From CAZUEG01 sp043798775 (GTDB lineage Bacteria; Patescibacteriota; Minisyncoccia; Minisyncoccales; GWA2-46-15): DNA of 16,016 nt. Of this stretch, positions 6,669 through 14,352 are shown piece by piece (the first letter of the stretch is position 1; every line of letters begins with the position of its first letter). The notes under the pieces were generated by a model, which was not told where the DNA came from, made no database searches, and saw only the letters and a list, made by a program, of their open reading frames with translations. Both the position numbers and the translations under genes were made by a program. The stretch spans positions 1-16,016 of the forward strand of contig JAZDOL010000046.1 in the NCBI GenBank assembly GCA_043798775.1, given 5' to 3'.

Positions 6669-6794
6669 TGAAAACTGATTAATTGATACTTCGACACTGC
6701 CCAGTATCATCCTGAGCGATTAATCGAAGGATGAGAACTCATTGTCCGCCTACGGCGGGTCCGCTTTGGCGGAAAAACTGAAAACTGAGAACTG
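6669..6794. repeat. Cluster of TGARAACTG motifs, left side of first wzy-like gene
   Basis: TGAAAACTG (6669-6677), TGAGAACTC (6732-6740), TGAAAACTG (6779-6787) and TGAGAACTG (6786-6794) lie just beyond the 3' end of the minus-strand wzy-like gene. The same motif recurs in inverted orientation on the other side of that gene (9206-9253). Confidence 0.6.
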
Positions 6795-6805
6795 TAGCCA
6801 ATCGC

Positions 6806-9136
6806 TTATTGGCGAGGTAGTGATTGAATAAACTCTTCAACTTCACTCTTAGTTTCAGGGCTCATATTCAGAAGGATAAGCGCTTCGTCTTTCGCCTTCT
6901 GGTAATCGCCCAGTTCTTTATAGACCACCGCCAGCTGGCCGTGATAATCGCCGTTTTCCGGATTAAGGATAATTAGTTTCTGGAATGGTTCAACCAAAGC
7001 CGGAAAATTATCGGTGGCGATATAAGCATTAACAAGAACAGTTAAGGGTTGTGTTAATTCGGTATCATAATCGCGATCTTTCGCCAGTTGCAGGTTATCC
7101 GTAATCTGCGCATTGTCTATGCCAAGATAAATCTGACTGATTGCCATTAACCAATAACATTCGCCAAGGTTGGGGTTTAAATCACGACATATAACTGCCT
7201 TATTCAACGCTTCGTCGTAGTTGCCACTGGCAATATTCGCTTTTGCCCAATCAATGGCGATTTCCTGTCGCTTTGGGCTTAACGTTCTCGCCTTTTCCAG
7301 ATAACTATCAACGGTATCAAGAAGATCGCCCTTAATAACGGGATCGTTTTCTTTATCAATTAAAAGGGTGGTGAATTCCGCAAGGTACAGCCAGACCTTT
7401 GGATTTTGCGGCGACGCCTCGGCGCTTTCCTTTAGGGTGGCGACTACCTGATTAATCCGATTTATATATTCAGGCTCGCTGGGAGAGGATAATCCGCATT
7501 TTAATGCTTCCGCGGACACTAATTTTAAATAGCCATCGATGATTGTTGTTTTCTGACGGGAACGGTTTACTGACTCAATCGCCATAGAACAACTTTGCCG
7601 CGTCGCTAATTCTAAGGCAACGTTGATTTCTCTATTGGCAATAAGCGGTTTTAAGTTGCCGTTATAAATAAACCATCCGGTGGCAATCACAAAGGCGATC
7701 ATTATCGCTTTCGTTTTTCCATCAGCGTTGGCCGGCTTGCCAGTTTTGATATTAACACAGGAGACCGGGTCTCCTTTGTCTCCGCCGTTAGAAGAATTAA
7801 TAATCCGGAAAGATATGGCGATAAGAGTAAATATCAGCAGAGAAGAGGAAAAGGTGTCAAAGGCAAACAGTAGGTTGGTAAAATAACCAACAAAAATCGC
7901 CACCAGAAAGTGACCAATCAAAACAGTGTCGGGATCCGCGCCAACGTTGCCATCCGCCTTGTTGCTGGCAAATCTTACCTTAATAAGTTTCCATATCAAT
8001 AATCCAAAAAAAGATAAGTACGCGATTAGTCCCAATATGCCGTTATTCACAGCGATTTCGATAAATACATTATGCGGCTTATCCCACCAGCTGGATTTGT
8101 AATATGGGTCCATTTGGATTTCCGGCAGTTTCGGATCGTAATAGCGGTTAAAGGCAATGGCGTAATTCTCCGATCCGTAACCAAGAAGCGGCCGGTTTTT
8201 TATCGCTTCAATGCTCACTTTCCACGCCGACATTCGGCTTTCATCAATATGCCAGGAGAATAATGCCACTTTTGATAGGGGATTGGCGGGGTTAACTTTA
8301 AGATAGGCGGTCATACTAACAACGACGACAATAACAGTCATAATGGCAATTCTGGCAACCGACAACCAGCGGTTCTTCTTGGGAAAAAATAATACCAAAT
8401 AGACGGTTCCCGCGGCTAGCCCCAGATATGTCGCTTGGCTGATACAGAAAAATATTGTGGTGATAAATATCGCGACAATCGTCCCGTAAATAATTCGACT
8501 GCGAACTTTCGTCTCCCGAATAAAAAGATAAATTGCGACAAACAGAAGGATAAGTAAATATAAAGACAAGAAATTAGGTCCGCCGATCGTTGAAGTGATA
8601 TTGATTATTGTTTGTTGAAAAATTGTTTTAAGAATTCCAAATCGCTGGCATAACCCGATAATCGCTACTGCCAGGCCGGCAAAAACGGCAACCTTAAATA
8701 ATTTTATAAAAACGGTACGGCTAATTAGCAGATATGCCAACGCCGTATAGATAAACAGAAAGAAAAGATTAACCATCCCGCCGGCGCGATAAGGAGCGCC
8801 CCATAAGCTGTTATGGATATCAACGGAGAGCGCCGTAGATAGCCCGTAGGCGAGGAATAGGGCAATAAAAGCAATAATCACCCAGCTTGTCGATTTGTGC
8901 CAGTTAAAATGAAAATCAACGGCAATTTTTTTAAAGAGAATCTGATATCCAAGAAACAGAGCGAGAAGGGAAACAATAGTCCGAAAGACAATTGTTTTCC
9001 CCCAATCGGGGGGATCGAACGTCGGGGGAATGCTTAATAACGGCAAAGCCAATATCAAACAAAACCCCGCCAGATATATTTTACTGACTATCTGGTCGTT
9101 GATTTGTCGGTGGGTTGACGATAGTTTATTCTTCAT
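6806..9136 (-). CDS. O-antigen ligase/polymerase (Wzy/WaaL) family membrane protein with C-terminal TPRs, copy A
   Basis: This is predicted to polymerise glycan repeats or transfer glycan to an acceptor at the outer face of the membrane. Numbering follows the longer frame (start at 9199). The membrane part, with about ten or more hydrophobic helices, spans residues 41-515. The family core follows a large loop: SRMSAWKVSIEAIKNRPLLG with conserved Arg322, then WWDKPHNVFIEIAV with His376. Residues about 600-797 carry TPR-like helical pairs (YHGQLAVVYKELGDYQKAKD). I prefer the ATG at 9136 (Met22 of the longer frame). It aligns with the start of the neighbouring paralogue (both begin near MKN...), and AAAATAT precedes both starts. 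The upstream 21 residues are not conserved. PglL-type protein O-glycosylation or Wzy polymerisation cannot be distinguished by sequence. Confidence 0.88.
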   Translation of the reverse strand: MKNKLSSTHRQINDQIVSKIYLAGFCLILALPLLSIPPTFDPPDWGKTIVFRTIVSLLALFLGYQILFKKIAVDFHFNWHKSTSWVIIAFIALFLAYGLSTALSVDIHNSLWGAPYRAGGMVNLFFLFIYTALAYLLISRTVFIKLFKVAVFAGLAVAIIGLCQRFGILKTIFQQTIINITSTIGGPNFLSLYLLILLFVAIYLFIRETKVRSRIIYGTIVAIFITTIFFCISQATYLGLAAGTVYLVLFFPKKNRWLSVARIAIMTVIVVVVSMTAYLKVNPANPLSKVALFSWHIDESRMSAWKVSIEAIKNRPLLGYGSENYAIAFNRYYDPKLPEIQMDPYYKSSWWDKPHNVFIEIAVNNGILGLIAYLSFFGLLIWKLIKVRFASNKADGNVGADPDTVLIGHFLVAIFVGYFTNLLFAFDTFSSSLLIFTLIAISFRIINSSNGGDKGDPVSCVNIKTGKPANADGKTKAIMIAFVIATGWFIYNGNLKPLIANREINVALELATRQSCSMAIESVNRSRQKTTIIDGYLKLVSAEALKCGLSSPSEPEYINRINQVVATLKESAEASPQNPKVWLYLAEFTTLLIDKENDPVIKGDLLDTVDSYLEKARTLSPKRQEIAIDWAKANIASGNYDEALNKAVICRDLNPNLGECYWLMAISQIYLGIDNAQITDNLQLAKDRDYDTELTQPLTVLVNAYIATDNFPALVEPFQKLIILNPENGDYHGQLAVVYKELGDYQKAKDEALILLNMSPETKSEVEEFIQSLPRQ

Positions 9137-9205
9137 CAAATATTTTAAGATTAATTGCAAAGTTACTGAGTGGATAGACTTATGGTTGATGATTGCCACA
9201 GTTAT

Positions 9206-9253
9206 CAGTTTTCATTTTTCAGTTCTCAACGAGTTTTCAATAATCAGTTCTCA
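9206..9253. repeat. Cluster of CAGTTYTCA motifs, right side of first wzy-like gene
   Basis: CAGTTTTCA (9206-9214), CAGTTCTCA (9220-9228), GAGTTTTCA (9231-9239) and CAGTTCTCA (9245-9253) are spaced 11-14 bp apart. They are the reverse complement of the motif clustered at 6669-6794, so the gene is bracketed by inverted repeat clusters. Confidence 0.6.
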
Positions 9254-9276
9254 AACAACACTAAGAACATAATTAG

Positions 9277-9415
9277 AGCGAGGGTAAGCGTTTTAATGAC
9301 CACCTCGCAGTTTCGTCAGCATGGTTCCCGACGAAGTCGGGATGGCGAAACGAGAGCTGAACAAAATTTTCTCGCTGGGGAAATTATTGTGTGTCCTTAA
9401 AATGCTTTACCTGAA
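9277..9415 (-). ncRNA. 139-bp structured repeat, copy 3 (minus strand)
   Basis: Read on the minus strand, this copy matches the two plus-strand copies end to end and is also 139 bp. The apical hairpin sequence is replaced, TCCCGAC-ttc-GTCGGGA instead of TCACCC-tgc-GGGTGA, yet still pairs, and the segment between the conserved arms keeps its length. It has isolated mismatches in the first hairpin and in the outer and long arms. It lies 32 bp beyond the 3' end of the second wzy-like gene, in that gene's orientation. Confidence 0.68.
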
Positions 9416-9446
9416 GCGTTAATCGGGTCATAAGCCATTAAGTTGC

Positions 9447-11729
9447 TCAATCACTTAGCGACTTAATAAACTCCTCTGCTTGGCTTGCCAATTCCGGCGC
9501 CATTTGGATTACAACAAGTGCTTCCTGTTTTGCTTTTTCGTATTCTTTTAATTCTTTATAAACAAAAGCCAGTTGGATATGGAATTGGGCATTTTTAGGA
9601 TATAACTCCGCCAGTCCTATATAAACTTCCGCCATTTTCTCATAATTGTTGGTTTCGTCATAGGCCTTTAATAACTGTCCCAACGACTCCGCTGTTCTGT
9701 CGTTGTATCCTTTGCTTTTCACCTCTTTAAGGATAATTTCTCCACCAGCGGTATCGCCGGAAAGGATTTTACTAATCCCTAATAGCCAATGGCACTCGAG
9801 GTAATCGTTGTTCAAATCGATACACCGACTAGCTTCATTAATCGCTTTTTGATAATCTTTCTTTAAAATTGCCGTCTGAATCATCTCCGGATAAATCTCT
9901 TGTCTTTTGGGGCTTAACTCTTGGGCAATACTCGTTGCTCTTTCCGCTTCAGCAATTAATCGCTCTCTTTCTGCGGGGGCAGTTTCTTTCTCTAACAGAT
10001 AATTGGTGAATTGGGTTTTTAATATCCACACCCTGGTAAATGTTGGCCAGATTGTTGTTTCTTTAACCAGTAAGTCGTATCCTCTTTTGGCAAATGACGC
10101 CTCTTTGTCGGGGATAATTTGCGCGCACGACTTTAGCAAGTCAACATATTTCATCGTCAGGTAAGAATCGATAATTGATGGTTTATTAATAACCGTTTCC
10201 ATAATCGCGATTGCTTTCGGACAGTCGCCCTCGTTGAAATAATATTTGGCGATATTAATCCGCGAATTAATATTAAACGGGCGGATATTGTACTGAACAA
10301 TAAACCAGCCGGCAATAAATGTTAAAAGAAAAATAACTGCATAATTTTTATCTCTTGGCGCTATTTGCTTCTGCTTTTTATTTTCGATATTTACGGTATC
10401 CATAGGCCTGATTAAAAACAATCCGTAGGCAATCACAAAAAACAGCATTACCTGTGAGGGGAGAGTGTCAAAACTAAAAAAAGTGTTAATGAAATAAGCA
10501 ACAAATATTGTTTGTATTCCGTGGCAAACGATTGCCTTGCTATGACTATCATTATCGATCAATGCGTCGTAATATTTCTTTTGTTTTCCAAGAATCCAGA
10601 ATAAAACGGCGAAAAACGATAAATAAACCGCCAAAGTAATAACCCCGCCGGTAACCGCTGTTTCGATAAACACATTATGGGCGCGATCCCACCAACTGGA
10701 ACGAAGGTAGGGATCGTGTTGGATTAGTGGCAATTTGGGGTCGTAATACCTGTCAAAACCAATCGAGAAATTTTCCGGCCCATAGCCGAATAACGGCCGA
10801 TTTTTAATTGCCATCGCAGAAACACTCCAGGCGGACAGCCGGCTTTGATCCATTTTGAAATTAACGATTTGGCGGGTAACAGGATTATTATTGATTTCTG
10901 ATTGGGGATTCACCCGCAGATAAATAATTCCCAAAATGGCAATTACCGACAATATAATCGCCATTCGCTGGATTTTAAGCAGCTTTTTGTTGGGATAAAA
11001 AAGGAAAAAATAGGCCAGCCCTGATCCAATGGCAAGATATGTTGCCATACTAATCGATAGATAAACAACAAAAAGAAAAAGGATAAACGACAGCCAATAA
11101 TAAACCTTGCTCCAAACCCTCTCCGCCTTAAATGCCGAGACAATAGCGAGTAGGGAAGTAAACAATAGATATAACGACAAAAAATTGGGTCCACCGATTG
11201 TCGATGGCAGTTGCGACGGGGAGTAGCTAAATAATGACCGTAACAATCCGTATTGCTGGCAGATTGCCACTAAAGACACGAGAATACCGGACACAATCGA
11301 TATGTTAATCAGTTTCTGCCAATCTCTATCTTTAAGGGTAAAGAACGCCAAAACGGCAAAGGCAAAACAACAGGCTAAATTAATAAACCCGCCATTTCGG
11401 TAAGGCGATCCCCATAGGCTGAAGTTGATATCTAAAGAAAATATTGTTGCCAAAAACCAGCTCGCAAATAAAGCGCCAAAAAGCAAAAACGGCCAGCTTG
11501 ATAATTCGCGCGGATTCAGAACTAGATTGACCTTAATTTTTCTAAAAAGGACTTGATAGATAAAAAGCAAGGAGAGAACCGCGATAACAATCCGAAAAAC
11601 AACCACCTTGCCCCAATCGGGCGGGGAGAACCACGGAGGAATATTAAGAATCGGAAGAAGCAGGATAATTGAAAATCCGACTATATATGCCATTCGCCAA
11701 GGATTTATCGGTGAATTGTTTTTCATCAT
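9447..11729 (-). CDS. O-antigen ligase/polymerase (Wzy/WaaL) family membrane protein with C-terminal TPRs, copy B
   Basis: The 760-residue protein is a paralogue of the 6806-9136 product. Both share a start-proximal PPDWGK segment, STIGGPNFLSLYLL (residues 176-189 here), the core SRLSAWSVSAMAIKNRPLFG with Arg297, the DRYYDPKLPLIQ loop, and SSWWDRAHNVFIETAV with His351. The first roughly 490 residues are mostly hydrophobic helices. The last roughly 200 contain TPR-like repeats (FHIQLAFVYKELKEYEKAKQ), ending in EEFIKSLSD like its neighbour's EEFIQSLPRQ. The predicted role is glycan polymerisation or transfer at the membrane. The start is the first of two adjacent ATGs at 11729, and the second is equally possible. 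It is transcribed divergently from the nonulosonic acid cassette across an 86-bp gap and is probably co-oriented with copy A by tandem duplication. Confidence 0.9.
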   Translation of the reverse strand: MMKNNSPINPWRMAYIVGFSIILLLPILNIPPWFSPPDWGKVVVFRIVIAVLSLLFIYQVLFRKIKVNLVLNPRELSSWPFLLFGALFASWFLATIFSLDINFSLWGSPYRNGGFINLACCFAFAVLAFFTLKDRDWQKLINISIVSGILVSLVAICQQYGLLRSLFSYSPSQLPSTIGGPNFLSLYLLFTSLLAIVSAFKAERVWSKVYYWLSFILFLFVVYLSISMATYLAIGSGLAYFFLFYPNKKLLKIQRMAIILSVIAILGIIYLRVNPQSEINNNPVTRQIVNFKMDQSRLSAWSVSAMAIKNRPLFGYGPENFSIGFDRYYDPKLPLIQHDPYLRSSWWDRAHNVFIETAVTGGVITLAVYLSFFAVLFWILGKQKKYYDALIDNDSHSKAIVCHGIQTIFVAYFINTFFSFDTLPSQVMLFFVIAYGLFLIRPMDTVNIENKKQKQIAPRDKNYAVIFLLTFIAGWFIVQYNIRPFNINSRINIAKYYFNEGDCPKAIAIMETVINKPSIIDSYLTMKYVDLLKSCAQIIPDKEASFAKRGYDLLVKETTIWPTFTRVWILKTQFTNYLLEKETAPAERERLIAEAERATSIAQELSPKRQEIYPEMIQTAILKKDYQKAINEASRCIDLNNDYLECHWLLGISKILSGDTAGGEIILKEVKSKGYNDRTAESLGQLLKAYDETNNYEKMAEVYIGLAELYPKNAQFHIQLAFVYKELKEYEKAKQEALVVIQMAPELASQAEEFIKSLSD

Positions 11730-11734
11730 ATTTT

Positions 11735-11763
11735 ATGATACAAAGAACAATTACAAAACACAA
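11735..11763 (-). promoter_or_regulatory. Candidate promoter of the second wzy-like gene
   Basis: On the minus strand, TTGTGT (11763-11758) and TATCAT (11740-11735) are 17 bp apart. They lie immediately before the ATG pair at 11729/11726, implying a leaderless or nearly leaderless message. This is weak evidence by motif only. Confidence 0.25.
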
Positions 11764-11815
11764 CGAGAACGCCGATATTAGCATTATTGGCAACTCTTAA
11801 TCGCACCTTAAAGCA

Positions 11816-12586
11816 GTGAGTAAAAAAATCATAAGAAAAGTAAATAATAAAAAAAACAGATCAGTTTCCGAAATCGGAATTCTTGGATATGGCGAAGTTG
11901 GCCAAGCAATCGCTAAGTTCTTTAAGAATCCGAGAATCAAGGATTTAACCCGCGATGATGATTTAGTAGGAATCAAGATTTTACACATTACGATTTCTTG
12001 GAGCGATAAGTTTATAAAAATCGTGGAAAATGAGATGCGAAGATTGTCGCCAAAGTTAACAATCATTCACTCGACGGTCGCCTTAGGGACTACCAAGAAA
12101 ATATCTACCGATACAAAAATGCTGGTTGTTCATAGTCCGGTAAGAGGGATCCATCCCGATTTATTCAAGGGAATTAAAACATTTGTAAAATATATTGGTG
12201 GCGAGTCGAAAGAAGCGGTGAAAGAAGCAGAAAAACATTATCGAAAGTTAGGGTTAAAAACCAAGGCTTATATTCCGGCGGCAACCACCGAAGCCCTTAA
12301 ATTATGGGATACTACCCAATATGGTTGGATGATTGTACTAAACAAGGAAATGAAAAAATGGTGCGAGGAAAAGAAGCTTGATTTTGATGTCGTTTACACA
12401 GAGGCCAACCGATCGTATAACGAGGGATATATAAAACTTGGAAGAAAAGAAGTTGTCCGGCCGAATTTAAAATATATGGCGGGGGAAATTGGCGGTCATT
12501 GCGTCCTCAATAACTGTCGGATTTTAAAAAGCGATATCGCCAAGATAATCTTAAAAAAGAACGAGTCCTATAAATCAAAGGAATAA
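11816..12586 (+). CDS. Compact UDP-glucose/GDP-mannose dehydrogenase-like NAD-binding protein
   Basis: The 256-residue protein has an N-terminal Rossmann nucleotide-binding motif, GILGYGEVG (residues 21-29). HSTVALGTTKK (85-95) and HSPVRGIHPDL (106-116) occupy positions where UDP-sugar dehydrogenases have their family motifs. TTEALKLWDTTQYGWMIVLN (157-176) resembles the catalytic-lysine helix, with Lys162. EIGGHC (224-229) ends in a cysteine in the position of the catalytic Cys. Family members are usually 400-450 residues, so about 150 are missing, notably the C-terminal UDP-binding domain. The usual Asn four residues after the catalytic Lys is Thr here. An NAD-dependent sugar oxidoreductase with unusual substrate binding is the best guess. 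The start is GTG at 11816. It opens the plus-strand cassette, 35 bp before the cytidylyltransferase gene. Confidence 0.65.
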   Translation: MSKKIIRKVNNKKNRSVSEIGILGYGEVGQAIAKFFKNPRIKDLTRDDDLVGIKILHITISWSDKFIKIVENEMRRLSPKLTIIHSTVALGTTKKISTDTKMLVVHSPVRGIHPDLFKGIKTFVKYIGGESKEAVKEAEKHYRKLGLKTKAYIPAATTEALKLWDTTQYGWMIVLNKEMKKWCEEKKLDFDVVYTEANRSYNEGYIKLGRKEVVRPNLKYMAGEIGGHCVLNNCRILKSDIAKIILKKNESYKSKE

Positions 12587-12621
12587 TAAAAAATAACCTA
12601 GTCGTAAATATAATAAAAGCT

Positions 12622-13326
12622 ATGATTTCTGGTAAAAAAATCATCGCCATCATTCCGGCCAGGGGAGGATCGAGAGGAATCCCAAAAAAGAACATAATAA
12701 ATTTTTGCGGTAAACCATTGCTTGCGTGGACAATCATGCAAGTAAAAAACTCTTCTAAGGTGAATGAAGTTTATGTGTTTACCGATGATAGAGGGATTGC
12801 GAACGTTTCAAAAAAATACGGGGCAAAAGTAATTGATGAACCCAAGGAACTCGCCGGAGATTTTTCGCCTTCCGAAAACGCCTTGAAGTATGCAATAGAG
12901 GAAATCAGAAAAAAGGACGAAAAAGAGATAGATTATGTTATCTTTTTACAGGCGACATCTCCTTTACGGGAAACAAAAGATATAGATAATGCCATCGACA
13001 AAATAATTTCGGAAAAGGCCGATTCGCTGTTCTCGGGGGCGGAATTAGGAGATTTTTATATTTGGAAGAAAATCGGAGATCAATTAGAGAGCGTAAACTA
13101 TGACTATAAGAACAGAAAAAGAAGGCAAGATTTTGGGAAACAATTTGTTGAGAGCGGCTCTATCTATATATTTAAGCCAGGTATTCTCTTTAGGTATAAC
13201 AATCGGTTTGGTGGTAAAATCGCGGTTTCCGAAATGGAGGTTTGGAAATCGTTTGAAATAGATGATTACGACGGCTTACAATTTTGTAAAGAACTTTTTA
13301 AACTTAAAAAATTACATTTACGATAA
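12622..13326 (+). CDS. neuA: CMP-nonulosonic acid cytidylyltransferase (acylneuraminate cytidylyltransferase family)
   Basis: The 234-residue protein is predicted to activate a nonulosonic acid with CTP, giving the CMP-sugar and pyrophosphate, in the cytoplasm. The family signature IIPARGGSRGIPKKN (residues 10-24) is the CTP-binding loop. FLQATSPLR (108-116), ESGSIYIF (177-184) and SFEIDD (210-215) match the other conserved motifs, including the acidic metal-binding end. Length and motif order are normal for NeuA/LegF/PseF-type enzymes. The NeuB-type synthase two genes downstream supports a nonulosonic rather than a KDO substrate. Which acid (neuraminic, legionaminic, pseudaminic or another) cannot be read from sequence. 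The ATG at 12622 is preceded by an A/T-rich spacer with no clear ribosome-binding site. The next gene starts 5 bp after its stop codon, indicating an operon. Confidence 0.9.
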   Translation: MISGKKIIAIIPARGGSRGIPKKNIINFCGKPLLAWTIMQVKNSSKVNEVYVFTDDRGIANVSKKYGAKVIDEPKELAGDFSPSENALKYAIEEIRKKDEKEIDYVIFLQATSPLRETKDIDNAIDKIISEKADSLFSGAELGDFYIWKKIGDQLESVNYDYKNRKRRQDFGKQFVESGSIYIFKPGILFRYNNRFGGKIAVSEMEVWKSFEIDDYDGLQFCKELFKLKKLHLR

Positions 13327-13330
13327 GAAT

Positions 13331-14335
13331 ATGAACAATAACAATGAACAAAAAAAAGAAAGGCTTGTTTGGTGGAACGATAAACTTATTCCTGAAAGTG
13401 AGGCTAAGTTATCGATTTACGACTCTGCCTTAATGTTTGGAGATATGGTTTTTGAAATGACCAGGTCTTTTAATAAAAAACAATTTAAACTAAGAGAACA
13501 CCTTGAAAGACTTTATGCTTCAATAAAATTTCTTGAAATTCCCACTAGAATGACCATGGAGGAGATGGAAAAACACTGCTACGAAGTGATTGAAGCGAAT
13601 AACCCTCTTTTTAGAGATAGTGACGAACATCGCTTAATGATTGATGTTACAAGAGGATTGCTCTCGATATATAAAGACACAGTCGGCGGTCATGTTGGTC
13701 CAAATGTTATTATTGCTGATTTTCCCTTAAGGTGGACTGTCGAAGGGATGGGTAAATTATACGATGTGGGCGTTGACGCTGTGATCCCCTCGCAAAGAAC
13801 GGTCCCTGCTTGTTTGATCGAACCAAAGGTCAAAAATCGTAGCAGGATACATTATCTAATGGCTAATATCGAGGTCTCTAAGTATAAGGGTGAGAACGCC
13901 TGGGCGCTTCTTTTAGACCCGGATGGTTTTGTTGCCGAAGGTTCGGGAGACAATTTTTTTCTTGTAAAAGGCGGTAAATTATTTACTCCAGAACCACGAA
14001 ATATCTTGAGAGGCATCAGTAGAGAATACATTATTAAAGAACTTTGTCCTCAGCTCGGGATAGAGTGTTATGAAAAGAACCTAGAGCTATATGATGTCGT
14101 AACGGCCGATGAAGCATTTTTTACAGCGACTCCTTTTTGTATAATGCCGGTCACGAAAATTAATGGGATGTTAATTCAAGACGGCAGAGTCGGTCAGATT
14201 ACAAAAAAGCTTTTAGGCGAGTGGGGCAATAATGTCGGCGTGGACATCGTTCAGCAAATTAAAAAGTTTAATGCAGAGGGGGATGTTAAAGGAACGCAAG
14301 GACCAACTCCTTATTCGTTTAGTAGTAACAAATAA
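13331..14335 (+). CDS. PLP-dependent class IV aminotransferase (BCAT/D-amino-acid aminotransferase-like)
   Basis: The 334-residue protein shows the class IV fold markers: WNDKLIPESEAKLSIYDSAL near the N-terminus, the Lys candidate in EPKVKNRSRIHYLMANIE (Lys168 from this start), DGFVAEGSGDNFFLV (198-212) with the conserved Glu, ILRGISRE (225-232), and DEAFFTATPF (260-269). Class IV enzymes use pyridoxal phosphate to transfer amino groups to branched-chain or D-amino acid keto acids, or act as aminodeoxychorismate lyases. The substrate is not evident. The ATG at 13331 is preferred because it lies just past the neuA stop (13326) and starts before the first conserved residue. The upstream ATG at 13262 would overlap neuA by 65 bp. 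Aminotransferases in known nonulosonic pathways (PseC, LegC) belong to the DegT/AHBA family, so a class IV enzyme here is unexpected. It may supply an amino-acid substituent (inference). Confidence 0.85.
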   Translation: MNNNNEQKKERLVWWNDKLIPESEAKLSIYDSALMFGDMVFEMTRSFNKKQFKLREHLERLYASIKFLEIPTRMTMEEMEKHCYEVIEANNPLFRDSDEHRLMIDVTRGLLSIYKDTVGGHVGPNVIIADFPLRWTVEGMGKLYDVGVDAVIPSQRTVPACLIEPKVKNRSRIHYLMANIEVSKYKGENAWALLLDPDGFVAEGSGDNFFLVKGGKLFTPEPRNILRGISREYIIKELCPQLGIECYEKNLELYDVVTADEAFFTATPFCIMPVTKINGMLIQDGRVGQITKKLLGEWGNNVGVDIVQQIKKFNAEGDVKGTQGPTPYSFSSNK

Positions 14336-14352
14336 TAATTAAATTTCGTGTG

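Larger units (their letters stand above)
6411..6805. other. Gene-free, repeat-rich spacer between convergent genes
   Basis: About 395 bp without a credible gene. In order it contains three ACTCAAT tandem units (6422-6444), structured repeat copy 2 (6451-6589), three ATCATCA tandem units (6597-6617), a perfect 16-bp palindrome TCCGCCAGCTGGCGGA (6637-6652), an inverted repeat TCATCCT...AGGATGA with a CGATTAATCG core (6707-6734), a CCGCC-tac-GGCGG hairpin (6746-6758) followed by CCGC...GCGG, and several TGARAACTG motifs. It lies at the meeting point of plus- and minus-strand genes, a tolerant place for repeat accumulation. Confidence 0.75.
9137..9446. other. Gene-free spacer between the two wzy-like genes
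   Basis: About 310 bp. Beside the preferred start of copy A are four CAGTTYTCA-type motifs (9206-9253). Structured repeat copy 3 follows on the minus strand (9277-9415). I see no credible coding frame; short open frames here are shadows. No intrinsic terminator follows the second wzy-like gene (3' end at 9447), so read-through into copy A is possible. Confidence 0.65.

Noticed and set aside
9137..9199. Upstream start (9199) of the first wzy-like gene
   Set aside because: The extra 21 residues have no counterpart in the paralogue, whereas Met22 aligns with its start. Kept only as an alternative.
1630..9415. CRISPR array from the three dispersed repeats
   Set aside because: The copies are 139 bp, kilobases apart, in mixed orientation and without spacers of regular length. 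No cas genes are present.
13262..13330. Longer N-terminus for the class IV aminotransferase
   Set aside because: It would overlap the 3' end of neuA by 65 bp, and the extra 23 residues have no family similarity. The ATG at 13331 fits the operon spacing.
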